Both the position numbers and the translations under genes were made by a program. Positions 41,255-51,224 of a stretch of 64,000 nt of DNA are shown here, one piece after another (the first letter of the stretch is position 1; each line of letters starts with the position of its first letter). Source of the DNA: Nematopogon swammerdamellus (Eukaryota; Arthropoda; Insecta; Lepidoptera; Adelidae); contig OX336349.1 in the NCBI GenBank assembly GCA_946902875.1, positions 14,345,891 through 14,409,890 of the forward strand. The letters are read 5' to 3'. The notes under the pieces were generated by a model that did no database searches, was not told where the DNA came from, and was given only the letters and a program-made list of their open reading frames with translations.

Positions 41255-41606
41255 TAAAATGCCTATATTTTTTGTCCATTTATGATTGCCAAAAGCTCAT
41301 GTTGAAGCACCTGTTTCCGGTTCTATAATTTTAGCTGGGATTTTAAAAATAGGGGGATATGGTTTATTACGGGTAATGATTTTATTATAGCAAGTAGGTT
41401 TAAATTTAAATTGTATTTTAGTTACTATTAGATTACTTGGTGGGTTTATAGTTAGTTTAATCTGTTTTTGTCACGTAGATATTAAATCTTTAATTGCTTA
41501 TTCTTCAGTTGCTCATATAAGACTTGTATTAGGAGGAATTATAACTATAAATTATTGAGGTTGGTTCTTTTATTTTAATTAATAATTGGACATGGGTTAT
41601 GTTCTT
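41255..41606 (+). pseudogene. NUMT: nuclear copy of mitochondrial nad4
   Basis: Read with the invertebrate mitochondrial code it gives [40 protein letters not shown], then DIKSLIAYSSVAHMSLVLGG. This is the most conserved part of NADH dehydrogenase subunit 4, a proton-pumping subunit of respiratory complex I. TGA must be read as Trp (CAT TTA TGA TTG), ATA as Met and AGA as Ser. There is an in-frame TAG near 41389 and frameshifts at about 41560-41590, so it is non-functional even in that code. About 350 bp, bounded by unrelated sequence. Confidence 0.93.
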
Positions 41607-41715
41607 GCCGTGTTGAAGTAAATATCGCAAGTGTCGTGTTGAAGTAAATATTTGTATGGAGAAATAACACAGCGCCTCTAGGGGGTCATTTGGTACTAAA
41701 ATGTCTACAAAAATA

Positions 41716-41743
41716 CTTACTTACTTACTTACTTATTTACTTC
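41716..41743 (+). repeat. (ACTT)n microsatellite
   Basis: TACTTACTTACTTACTTACT followed by TATTTACTT. It adjoins a sequence in which TGTTGAAGTAAATAT occurs twice (41611 and 41637). Confidence 0.9.
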
Positions 41744-41821
41744 AGCATGACACTTTAATATGGCGAAGTGTAAAAAGTCGTCTGATCGTATCGTATGATT
41801 GAGCCTCTGAGCGCCGTGAAT

Positions 41822-41925
41822 AGGCACCTGTCAGGCCGGCATGGCATTCGCAACCCCCACATAGGACCAAATGTCCAAGTCCATGGGCGTCGTTAGACAC
41901 ATCATGGGTGGCTCGGATTTGAAAA
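41822..41925 (+). mobile_element. jockey-like retrotransposon, 3' end only
   Basis: GGCACCTGTCAGGCCGGCAT, GCATTCGCAACCCCCACATA, GTCCATGGGCGTCGTTAGAC and CATGGGTGGCTCGG match the C-terminal and 3' UTR part at 24990-25085. Confidence 0.7.
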
Positions 41926-42044
41926 TAGAAAAAAATAGAATTCGCAATTCCGTTAGCAACATTTACATCAGGAAAATGCGTTATTTCTATGGACCAGTAA
42001 TTGGGTCGAATGAGAATAGTTTTAGTCTATTATGTAAAGGTAGC

Positions 42045-42156
42045 TGGGAGTGAATGGATGAGAAGAGTGGAAGACCGCGTGTGGTGGCGTGTCTTGGGAG
42101 AGGCCTATGTCCGGCAGTGGACCGATACAGGCTGATGATGATGATGATGATGATGT
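42045..42156 (+). pseudogene. RTE-type retrotransposon, C-terminal end
   Basis: Encodes WMRRVEDRVWWRVLGEAYVR then QWTDTG and a stop, the W...A.DR..W..LGEAYVQQW C-terminus I know from RTE-clade elements, followed by a (GAT)n tail at 42131-42152. Severely 5'-truncated. Confidence 0.8.
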
Positions 42157-42159
42157 AAA

Positions 42160-42925
42160 GGTTGCTAAGGAATCGCAATTTATAAATTTTATTCGAAAAT
42201 CACATATACCTACGATATACGATTTGACAGCTACTGAATTAGGGAGAAATGTTTGATTAGAGTAAATAAACTATATTTTCTGATTAATCCTCTAGGTTTG
42301 TAAATCAATTCATCATTTGGCTTTACCTCAATAAAGAAAGCTCTTTGAATTGTGGAAATTTCGTAACGTTTCAGATCGCGCCAGCCAATTTACTTCAGTA
42401 TTCCAAAATATTCGTTTTCGATTGCGGTAAACGTTATTCCCATCATTATTGTCTAAAATTACAGTATTAGACTGACATTCGAAATTCAAATTTGATCATG
42501 CGTGTGTAGAGGCTATTTTCCAAATACGTTGCATGCGGAGCTTATTCACTAAATCAGCTGTTCCAAAATAGTGGTACACGTACCCCCAGGGGTACGCAGG
42601 CTCAAGATAAGAGGTACGCGTGGGCACACTTGACGGCCACGTTTACCTCTACAATCTGAAGTAAAGGAAAAGTGGCTTATGTTATTATTAGTGAAAATTA
42701 TCTCTACTGATGAATGGTTGATGATCTCCACTCCACTGACATATTTCGTAGTAAAAATAACAACCATATGAACATTTTTTGTTTATTTTTCTCAGGGTAC
42801 TTGGGTCTCGCTGCGGGGTACCGATTAAAATATAATTGGGAACCGTTGCTCTAAATGTATGATGTAATGCGCTTTGCTGCTGACGGACTCGTGTGCACGT
42901 AAGCAGAGTTCACATTCTATAAAAA
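42160..42925. other. no gene seen
   Basis: AT-rich non-coding DNA. A hairpin-like GTACCCCCAGGGGTAC sits at 42578. Confidence 0.3.
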
Positions 42926-42929
42926 AACC

Positions 42930-43213
42930 GGCCAAGTACGAATCGAACTCGCGCACCGAGGGTTCCGTATCGCCATGTCATGGCTAGCGCCACTCACGCC
43001 ATCTATGGCGTGTTATGAAATACTTTATATTAGTTAAATGTCATGATTAGTTAAAATGCTTCATAATCTATTCGGTAGATGGCGCGCGCGCATACACTTT
43101 TGGTTTCTTCTATGGGAACCCCCGTGAATTTTTTACTTTTTCTTATTTTTAGTATTTGTTGTTATATCGGCCATAATCGGCTCGCTTTAGAAGAAAATGG
43201 CTACGGAACCCTC
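42930..43213 (-). repeat. GGTTCCGTA-family repeat
   Basis: ACCGGCCAAGTACGAATCGA, CTCGCGCACCGAGGGTTCCG at the left; TATGGGAACCCCCGTGAATT, TAGTATTTGTTGTTATATCG and GCTACGGAACCCTC at the right. It contains GGTAGATGGCGCGCG. Confidence 0.65.
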
Positions 43214-43514
43214 TATGTGCTAAAAAAATGCATTTTTAACCTCTGGACGATACGGTAGGACGCACGCTCGTTGTCGTATTTTCAACAGTATTCGATCATG
43301 GAAGTTTGCGTCTCGAGGGCATTATGCTACTAATGTATTTTCATAAGTGTAATTTAAACTCTGATCTGGGGTTGATTTTGCATTGTCAATGTAACGAACG
43401 ATCAATCATGCTATTGTCTATGACTGGCGAGGCTAATGGGCTGTGAGCGGGATCCGATGATATTGTAGAGGAATAAGAGCATAGAGGCTGCATCGTTTTA
43501 ATATGTAATTTATA

Positions 43515-43700
43515 CTGTTACTAGCTTTTGCCCTCCGTTTCGTTTCGCGTGACATTTTGATCACAGCTCAGGCCGACGATGACGTATCGGTATGATTTAT
43601 AGCCTAAAACCATCTTGAGAAGTGACAGAATGTAACAAAGAAAACCGTATGTAAATGAATAAACTGGTTCTCGAGTTCTAAGGATATTAATGTATTGACG
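43515..43700 (+). repeat. repeat related to the 31090 element edge
   Basis: TACTAGCTTTTGCCCTCCG parallels the left edge TTACGAGCTTTTGCCCGCGG at 31090. AACTGGTTCTCGAGTTCTAAG resembles the CGAGAACCACT part of the 100 bp satellite in reverse. No minisatellite inside. Confidence 0.4.
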
Positions 43701-43744
43701 TACGTTACACGGCCTCTCCAAAAATAATGGGTCTTAGTGAAGAG

Positions 43745-44187
43745 CACACTATGTGCTCAATGTGGGTAGGTAGAACCAGTTCTCAGTATGCAGGACCGAG
43801 ATAGAATCAACGACATTCTACTTTCTGGACGGGCCCTCGTTATACATTTTACCGGTAGAAAGGTGCGATTGGAGTTCTTCTATACATATATTGCCAATAT
43901 TTAAAACAGCGTAAGTGCACGAGCGCCTCATACATCACGTTACGTTTCCGCTCTGTGAACGTCGATAGAGTAAAACGGTTAATTAGAAATTTGTTACGTA
44001 TAAGGGAGACAACGATTGGAGAGTGTGCTGAATGCTCACAAATAGCGCGCCTCAATTCGGCGCGTTGTATGTATGCTCGGTGGTTGTATGCCACTTCCCG
44101 ATAATTTTAATTCGTTGCGACGACCACACTATGTGATCAATGTGGGGAGGTAGAACCAGTTCTCCGTATGCAGGACCGAGATGGAAT
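43745..44187. repeat. 63 bp direct repeats flanking a hAT-like element
   Basis: 43745-43807 and 44125-44187 share CACACTATGTG, TAGGTAGAACCAGTTCTC and GTATGCAGGACCGAGAT with 4 differences in 63. Between them lies the element 43808-44117 plus 7 bp. Confidence 0.85.
43808..44117 (-). mobile_element. hAT-like MITE, copy 1
   Basis: CAACGACATTCTACTTTCTG to CGATAATTTTAATTCGTTG. The inverse of 53486-53773 with small indels. Terminal CAACGA/TCGTTG inverted repeat. No 8 bp duplication here; the 63 bp repeats sit outside. Confidence 0.65.
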
Positions 44188-44942
44188 GCACTGGGAAAGG
44201 ATCACTACGACGAGGAAGAACTTCAAGGAAATAATTGTCTGGAAGGAAATATTGGACTACGCAGCGAAAAAGACGTAGACAGACTGGACGACCATGAGCA
44301 GGGAGTAGACGACACGGCAAGAAGCAATTCCACCCAACCGGGTAATATAAATGTTGTGGATGAAATATAATAAATTTAAAAATCGCTCATTGTCATGATG
44401 CCTCTAAATTCTCATTTTCCCTTCGGGTTGAGGTAGGAATGTTGTGGGTCGGTGGTGTGTGGGGTGTCGATGACGTCACAACGTTGAGGCCAGTGTTATG
44501 GAATCAATTGATGAACATAGTCTGAGCATTAATCGACGAGACGGGTGTCGGGTGCCTAACCCACTGGAGTATCATACGTGCGAGGTTTAAGCTACGGATG
44601 CATTCGTCAGTATTGGGTACATCAGATTCAGACACGACACGACATGCCCCACATCGCCTGTCACACCTGTTCTAATATCAGCCGATACACTTTTCTCCTA
44701 TCGCAACTAGCTGTCATGGCAGAGCTTCCCATTGATCGTGTCGGCCAGGCTTCACTGAACGGAAACGGAGGGTTTTTTTCACAGCCGTTTCGATAGAATT
44801 TTATTCAACGCGGTGGTATCAATCCGAGGATGACCGGTAACGCTAAAATTGAGAATGTGGTAAATATTTTTTTTATTCAACATTATTCATGTTGTTCAAA
44901 GTATGATCTCTGAGAAACTTCAGGGAGTGATTTGGTAAGTCA

Positions 44943-45001
44943 AAATAAACAACGTTTTCCTCAAATAAACAACGTTGTCTCGAGGAAAATGTTGTTTATT
45001 T
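44943..45001. repeat. 20 bp inverted repeat with repeated loop
   Basis: AAATAAACAACGTTTTCCTC pairs with GAGGAAAATGTTGTTTATTT (one mismatch). The loop carries another AAATAAACAACGTT. A local triplicated motif, one copy inverted. Confidence 0.8.
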
Positions 45002-45004
45002 GCT

Positions 45005-45690
45005 TGAAAGAAGTTTTTTCTCAAGAGGGAAGAGTTCTTTATTTTTTTACCTGTGAAATCAGCTCCTGGCATCTCTCTGGACCTTCTCGAGATATTGACA
45101 AACTGTAATTAGTTAGGCGGTAGGACATAAAACCCGAATGAGAAAGATAATAAAAATTACGTTCATTAAAATGTTTGTTTAATTGCCTACATTATTGTAA
45201 ATGAGTCTTATAGTTCCAGAACCCGCCAACGCCGTTTAGGACGATTTTACAATAAGACGAAAAAACTTTACCTCGATAAATTGCCGCCCATTCAAACTAC
45301 AAGGGAGCTGGAACGAATGTTGTATTGTATTATATTGTTGTATTGTATTGTTTATTGATCATTCATATGGCAGTTAGACTGCTCTCGAACTTGTCACAAT
45401 TTGTTCTATCCGGTTCGATTACACCCACGAAGAAGAACCGACAAGAAACTTCGCAGGGTATTTTTTAAACATATTTTTACAAGAATTTAGTGACTAGCCA
45501 CATAATAACACCGCCCATAGTCTATCTAAAACACAGCTTGAGAGCAAGATTAACAATTTTGCTGAGAGTTCTGACTACAAAGACTTATTAATTAAGTGAA
45601 TCAGGTGTAAAGAGCCTTTGTCAAACTTTGATACGTAATTTGTATCAACATAACTATGGTAGTATATTAAACTACAATGTAGTATAATTG
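45005..45690. other. no gene; a TTGTA-rich repeat at 45318-45470
   Basis: A TTGTATTGTATTA run followed by GGCAGTTAGACTGCTCTCG and AACCGACAAGAAACTTCGCA, which looks like an unclassified retroposon end. The rest is AT-rich. Confidence 0.35.
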
Positions 45691-45801
45691 TATTGTCAAA
45701 AATAAAAAATAAAAATATATGAATATTTAAGATACTTGAAGTATCAAGTTGTCAATGGGTTAATAAAGTTGAGGTACTAATGGTACCTAGTCAAGAGTTA
45801 A

Positions 45802-47000
45802 GATAGATAGATAGAAATACTTTATTGCTCCAAAACATTTAACAGTAACAAACGATAAGTAATTTACATGAGGGGCAAAGGCGGACTTATCCCTTACAGG
45901 GATTTCTCCCAGTCAACCTTTGGATGTTTGAGAGTCGTATGTTGTGAGATATAAGTAGGTAGTAGCAAAAGACTTGAGTGTGGGAATGTAAAATATAATA
46001 TATGGAAAATAACTATGATAAACTATAATATACTTGCACTACATAATATAAGTACATACCAGTTTAAACGTAGAAATGGCAAATTATAAATTAAATTAAA
46101 TACATAAAACTATAAATTAAATACATATGTATTAAAGATTATATAATACATAATACCTAAATATATGCATACATACATACTTGTCCATTCAGAATTAAAG
46201 GATTTTTTAACTATTGACTTCACATTGACGGAGATAGTACAACTTTAAGTGTTTTTTGAATAACGGAAGCGACTTGCAGTGCCGTATACAGTGAGGTAGT
46301 TGATTCCACAGACGAGCTGCGTGCACAGAAAATGAGTTTGTGTAAAATCCTGTTTTATGAGTGGAAATGGCTAAGATATTGTCATCACTTGAACGAAGCG
46401 TGACACCGTGGGAAGATAAGTATTGAAAACGTGAAGATAGGTACTCGGGAGCAGAAGGGTTGTTGATACAAGAATAAAGGAGTCCAAGGATGTGGGAATT
46501 TCTGCGGAGACGGATTGGGAGCCACTTGAGACGTCTGCGGTATTCAGAAACATGGTCGTACTTACGTAGACCGAAAATGAAGCGTATACACATGTTTTGC
46601 AGACGCTCAAGCTTGTCCAGAAGTTCCTCAGTAACGTCCAGGCAACATACATCTGCATAATCAAGGATGGGGAGAAGCAGCGATTGTGCTAGAATTGTCT
46701 TTGTGGAGGTCGGAAGAAGGTTCTGCAGCCGCCTTAGGGAGTGCGCCGCAGCATAGACTTTTCGACTGACCTCATTGACCTGAGCCTGCCAAGATAGCGT
46801 ATCATCCATAAGGATTCCGAGGTTTTTGACAACCCTAGTGTATGGTATGGCAGTACCGTTGTACGTAATCTCAGGCAAGGAGGCACGATCAATCCTCGAT
46901 AGTAGTCGAGGACTTCCGGCAATCATTGCCTGAGACTTATTTGGATTCACGATGTTAATACGAGAATAAAACGAGTTAATATTGTTTGTAAAAAATACAA
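45802..47000 (-). pseudogene. CR1-type retrotransposon, RT thumb to 3' end
   Basis: On the minus strand a frame open to 46207 encodes the end of a reverse transcriptase: NPNKSQAMIAG (just after the catalytic palm, which is missing), VKNLGILMDDTLSWQAQVNE, LLLPILDYADVC, LERLQNMCIRFIFGLRKYDH, RRRLKWLPIRLRR and FSVHAARLWNQLP, ending LPLFKKHLKLYYL. The order and motifs are those of CR1/L2-group LINEs. After the stop come about 400 bp of 3' UTR (AGGCGGACTTATCCC region) and a (CTAT)n tail at 45802-45815. 5'-truncated before the YADD box, so it cannot copy itself. The first ~30 codons of the frame lie in the duplicated flank (47000-47140). Confidence 0.88.
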
Positions 47001-47164
47001 TTGTCAAAAACCAAAAAAATATTAATATAGGTATATATATGTTTATATATAATAAAATATTATCATACTTGAAGTACCAAGTTGTCAATATGGGTTAATA
47101 TAATTATTGAGGTACAAATGGTACCTAGTCAAGTATTAACTAATTATGCAGTCAGAAACTCAAG

Positions 47165-47335
47165 ATATGATTTTATCAGCTAAGGCCTCCTTTACACTGT
47201 AGTAGGCTTTCTTTGCAAGGGTAGATTTTAAGTGTTTCTTAAACAAAGGATCATTAAGATTTTTTACCTCTTCGGGTATTTTATTATATAATCTAATACT
47301 ATTACAAACAAAACTTTTAGACATTTTAGACATTT
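47165..47335 (-). pseudogene. second CR1-type C-terminal fragment
   Basis: Minus strand reads SFVCNSIRLYNKIPEEVKNL, NDPLFKKHLKSTLAKKAYYS and VKEALADKI, then stop. This is the ...LYN.IP..IK.....FK..LK..L...AYYS end of another CR1-group element, different in sequence from the 45802-47000 copy. Confidence 0.7.
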
Positions 47336-47339
47336 TAGA

Positions 47340-48065
47340 TTTTATTAAGTTTAGTTAATTTTTCTTTGCGATTTACTCTGGATTTGACTGTGTTAGAAAC
47401 ATAATATTTTAACAGAGTTTTTATTTATTCAGAACTTAATAATTAATGACCATTTAATTTTCATCAAATATAAAAAATAAATACTAATAACTAAATAATT
47501 AAAACCTAACTAACAATGTATAACATTGACAAAATTAACCTAATAAATAAATAAAAAAATACACTTAATTACGAAATTTTTAACAGATAAGTGACAAATT
47601 TCATACTTTATTCGAAACAGTTTATAACTACTTTTTGTAGAGAAATGGATCTGGCGGGTTCTGGAACTATACGACTCAAATATTCAATAAATTGTTGTTT
47701 TTTTTATTCCACATCTAAATATGAACTGAACATTTTGTTCTACGACTTTTTATTCTAGATGAAAATATTCACTTTCTCCCTAACAGAAAAGCCGGTATAA
47801 TTAAAAATATACTTAAAATTTTCCATAAAAAATATCATTATCCTCTAACCAAAAGCTTATTCTCACACACACCAGAAAACAAATTAAGTTAATCTACAAA
47901 CTTAATCATGTATCTGTTGTATGTAATGTTTGCTTTGTGGTGAAAAAGGTTTAAACTCAACTGCTCGTAATTCGTAACAATCTGTGCCGCTAATGTTCTA
48001 ACAACATTTCGGTACTTTTTGCACAAAATGACGGGCGCCGAGATAAACCCGGCATTGTACTTTAC
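47340..48065. other. no gene seen; very AT-rich
   Basis: Upstream continuation of the CR1 fragment cannot be recognised here. Otherwise A/T-rich DNA. Confidence 0.3.
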
Positions 48066-48073
48066 TATATATA

Positions 48074-48359
48074 CAGTGTGTTTCAGGACAGGTTTTCGTA
48101 AATTCAGAGTTCAAAAGGGGTACATATTTGAAGACGAAAAGCTCTAAAACTTTTTCCCAGATTCGGTCATTTTATAGTACGTTTTGGTGAAAATAGTTTC
48201 ATCGAGCTTTGGTGGACGGTTAACGTGCACTTTTATTAACATTTTTATATGAAAAAAAAAATACTGAATTTCGATTTTGTTTGTTAAGGATTATTTTCTT
48301 CTAATAATGAGTACTTTCTATTCCTGAAGTTTCTCAAGCCTATATCCTGAAACACCCTG
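48074..48359. mobile_element. MITE with TATA target duplication
   Basis: The left end CAGTGTGTTTCAGGACAGG and the right end CCTATATCCTGAAACACCCTG are inverse, flanked by TATA at 48070-48073 and 48360-48363. 286 bp, AT-rich, no coding. Confidence 0.75.
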
Positions 48360-48461
48360 TATAGTGAGCAAGCACTGAACCCTGAACCCTATACTGACTG
48401 GGGAAAAGAAAGAATGTAGATGACTGGATTGGTACCACCCTTTACATTAGATCCGTACTGA

Positions 48462-49068
48462 AAAAATCGGTAAAGTGCGAATTTTACTCGAGCACGGAGG
48501 GTTCCGTAGATGCGCTATACCCTACCTGTCAAAACCCATATCCCTCTAATCTTTTGTCTTTCTACAATGCAAAATATAAAAGCCTGTGGCGCCATCTATT
48601 ATGTTTTTTTATGGAATCTGACACGGTTGGCTACATCACCTACAACATCCGTGATGTCAGCCCATAACACCGGGTGAACTAGGTGCCATGTCAGTGCTTC
48701 CCTTCATTTCATGTCGGCTACACTGAACTGGGCGGAAAACAAGAACTATTTACATAGCCGTTTCGACCGACGACGTTTCGCTGAGTGCGGTGGTACCGAC
48801 CCGGCCGGGATAAACCCTACCACCTGTATGTGTGTAACCCTACCTATGTATATATGGGGAACCTCTTATTTTATTTTACTTTTAGCGTTCCTAAATATTT
48901 GTTGGCACGTCCTCCGCCATAATAAATAACACATAGTCTGTGAAAATTTCAAACGACTACGTATAACGGTTCATAAGATATAGCACTCGGACGGACAGAC
49001 GGAGAGACAGACAGACAGACGACACGTAGGCTTAGTAATTGGCTTACTACTACGGAACCCTAAAAATT
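48462..49068 (-). repeat. GGTTCCGTA-family repeat split by SINE-A
   Basis: Left part: TTTTACTCGAGCACGGAGGG and TTCCGTAGATGCGC, GTGGCGCCATCTATTATG. Right part from 48826: GGGGAACCTCTTATTTTAT, TCTGTGAAAATTTCAAACG, ACGGTTCATAAGATATAGC, a GACAGACA run and CTACGGAACCCTAAAAATT. A SINE-A fragment sits between, so the SINE is the younger insertion. Confidence 0.75.
48606..48825 (-). mobile_element. SINE-A fragment inserted in GGTTCCGTA repeat
   Basis: A T run, TATGGAATCTGACACGGTTG, CATCCGTGATGTCAGCCCAT, CGGCTACACTGAACTGGGCG and GATAAACCCTACCACCT. Head missing. Confidence 0.85.
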
Positions 49069-49081
49069 GCAATAAGTTTAG

Positions 49082-49390
49082 ACCACAGAGCACGGAACGC
49101 CCCCCGCCCGCGCCCCCTACTAGAGGCGCCCTGAGCGCGATTTCCTTACAACGGCGTTGAAGCCTGTAGGCGTGGCCTATGACTTTCATAATATGTGTGT
49201 TGTGCGTGTGCATTTGTTTTGTGCGTGTGCCTAGCTAACTTGCTCCTCTTTGTGTGTAGTGTCGATACTAACACACACACACACATACGAAGCGCTAGTA
49301 GCACTGCGTCCAGTTATTGGGTTTCAAATATTATCGCTTAGGGCGCCTCTAGTAGGGGGCGCGGGCGGGGGGCGTTCCGTGCTCTGTGGT
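49082..49390. mobile_element. element with perfect 50 bp GC-rich TIRs
   Basis: 49082-49131 (ACCACAGAGCACGGAACGCC ... CTAGAGGCGCCC) and 49341-49390 are exact inverse copies over 50 bp, with further weaker pairing inward. 309 bp. The interior has GTGTGTTGTGCGTGTGC and ACACACACACACA runs. No coding. The TIR contains CTAGTAGGGGGCGC, similar to the CTCF-site core. Confidence 0.9.
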
Positions 49391-49461
49391 TTAGACCAAT
49401 TTGACAGCAGCTAGATTGACACTGAATTTATATTTGCAATATTTCATACCAAATATATATA

Positions 49462-49535
49462 TGGCAGTCGTTAGACGCCTTATGGGTGGCTCGGCGCCAC
49501 ATGTCGCGCTCACTATAAAAAAAAAGAAAAAAAGC
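49462..49535 (+). mobile_element. jockey-like retrotransposon, 3' tail
   Basis: GGCAGTCGTTAGACGCCTTA, TGGGTGGCTCGGCGCCACAT and an A-rich tail. About 70 bp of the family's 3' UTR. Confidence 0.6.
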
Positions 49536-49539
49536 TTAA

Positions 49540-50010
49540 AAGGAAAAATATAATAGCTCGAAGGAATTCATTATATATTCATATATACATATTGCACCAA
49601 TGCCTACCCACAGTCCTACTCGCGCGTGTTTCGAATACCAGCCTCCACATTTGTACGACTCTATCTCACCAAATGAGTATGTAAACGGTTTACAAATGAG
49701 CGTTTAATATTTTCCAGACAAGCGGGAAAGCCGGTCCGGCAAGGAAGCGTTTTCTGTGCAAGAGTTGCCATTTAAGCGCTAGTTCTTCAGAAGTATTAAA
49801 ATCTAATCTAATCTTTCTAATAGCTTCTCGGTAATCTCGACTATAACTCGTCTCATGATGTGCTTGATTTTTAGGTTTTCGCCTACAACGCCTACTAAGC
49901 CTACAATGTACAGACATAATGTGTTATTTTAGCAAATATAACAAGTAATAAAACAAAAATTTAAAATGAAGTTGTGTCCCCATACAAGAAATGTGTTTTT
50001 ATCAATGTAT
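49540..50010 (-). other. no supported gene; small unexplained frame
   Basis: A 75-codon minus-strand frame at 49690-49917 (HHETSYSRDYREAIRKIRLD region) has an amino-acid mix that looks protein-like, but I recognise no family. No flanking splice signals were convincing. Confidence 0.2.
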
Positions 50011-50011
50011 T

Positions 50012-50067
50012 TTTTTGAGGTGCGGAAACTTCGGTACGCGTATCAAACTCGCACTTGGCCGGTTTTT
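50012..50067 (+). repeat. GGTTCCGTA-family right end
   Basis: TTTTTTTGAGGTGCGGAAAC, CTTCGGTACGCGTATC and ACTCGCACTTGGCCGGTTTT. Confidence 0.75.
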
Positions 50068-50212
50068 ATTTTAATTTAGACCTAATACTTTCAGAGAACC
50101 TCTCTAAAGTTGGAAAGGAACATGATTTTTTAAGGACAAATAACATTTCTTCCCTTTTAAAAATCATTATGAAACTATTAAAAAAATGTTTTTGTAGCCA
50201 TATATAACCAGG

Positions 50213-50387
50213 TTATATAAAGAAAGGGATTGAAAATGGCGGCGCTCCTATTTGCCTCTCGCTCACACAGTATTGCCGTCTAAAGAAAAAAATCAATTGA
50301 TCTAATGCAAAAAAAAAATTGCATTCCGACTGTACAGCTGTAAAACGCCGCCATTTTCAATCCCTTTCTTTAAATAACCAGGTTATA
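50213..50387. mobile_element. MITE with ~42 bp TIRs
   Basis: TATAACCAGGTTATATAAAG then AAAGGGATTGAAAATGGCGG, inverse to CCGCCATTTTCAATCCCTTT then CTTTAAATAACCAGGTTATA. 175 bp. The outermost ATAACCAGGTTAT is itself nearly palindromic, giving nested symmetry. Confidence 0.85.
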
Positions 50388-50559
50388 CTAAAACATGAAA
50401 ACAGACAGTTGACCAGTGCAGTCCAATTTCAAATGTGTGAGAAATTCTACTTTAATCGACATATAACCGTCGATGAGACTTAACCGGTGGTGGTGGAAAG
50501 TTGGAAACGACCATAAGTAGAAGACAAAGTTATTCGTGAAACAATATACCTACTAACTT

Positions 50560-50937
50560 GTCAGCCTCGGTAGGTCAGTGGTGCGGTCGGTCGACTGGTT
50601 GTTAAGCAGCCCTGCGCGCGGTCAGTACTTGGATGGGGTGACCGACCGGTGGAGGCTGACCGTGGTTCGGATTCCACGTTAAACTGTAGGTCCCTTCCCT
50701 TCTTACCTTACTAGGTGGTAGGGTTTATCCTGACCGGATTGGTACCACCGCACTGAGCGAAACGTCGGTCGAAACGGCTCTGTAAAAAGTTCGTGTTTTC
50801 CGTCCAGTTTAGTGTAGCCGACATGAAATTAAGGGAAGCACTGACATGGCTCCTAGTTCACCCGGTGTTATGGGCTGACATCACGGATGTTGTGGGTGAT
50901 GTAGCCAAACGTGTCAGCTTCCATAAAAAAAAAACTT
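50560..50937 (+). mobile_element. SINE-A, complete copy
   Basis: TGTCAGCCTCGGTAGGTCAG (box A-like), TTGTTAAGCAGCCCTGCGCG, GGTCAGTACTTGGATGGGGT (5S-like), GACCGTGGTTCGGATTCC (box B-like), body and A tail at 50928-50937. The closest of the copies to 5S rRNA in the middle part. Confidence 0.92.
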
Positions 50938-50988
50938 CATGTCAAGTTTTTAAAAACACGCCCGCGGACGTACGGACAGACAGCGCGG

Positions 50989-51222
50989 TGGTAGAGTGTT
51001 TCATTTTACGAAGGCACGCGGGGTACGAGGTAGGAAGTGGTGCGAGAGGCGACCGCGCGGAGCTCAGTAGAGAACGAACTCGGTGCCCGTTCGGTACACA
51101 CGTTCTACACGTCTCCGCGTCGCTCCGTCGAACCGAGTCGTTCCCTACTGAGCTCCGCGCGGTCTCGCACCACTTCCTACCTCATACCCCTCATGCCTTC
51201 GTAAAATGAAAACACTCTACCA
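50989..51222. mobile_element. MITE/foldback with ~85 bp TIRs
   Basis: TGGTAGAGTGTTTCATTTTA and CGAAGGCACGCGGGG at the left, inverse of CCTTCGTAAAATGAAAACAC and TCTACCA at the right. The arms extend through GTAGGAAGTGGTGCGAGA and GCGCGGAGCTCAGTAG. GC-rich loop. 234 bp, non-coding. Confidence 0.88.
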
Positions 51223-51224
51223 AT

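Noticed and set aside
49690..49917. 75-codon minus-strand frame with protein-like composition
   Set aside because: No family resemblance and no clear exon borders. Kept only as a note in the region entry.
50580..50690. tRNA gene or 5S rRNA gene
   Set aside because: Boxes A and B and the 5S-like block occur only as the head of the SINE-A body; no complete tRNA or 5S fold is present.
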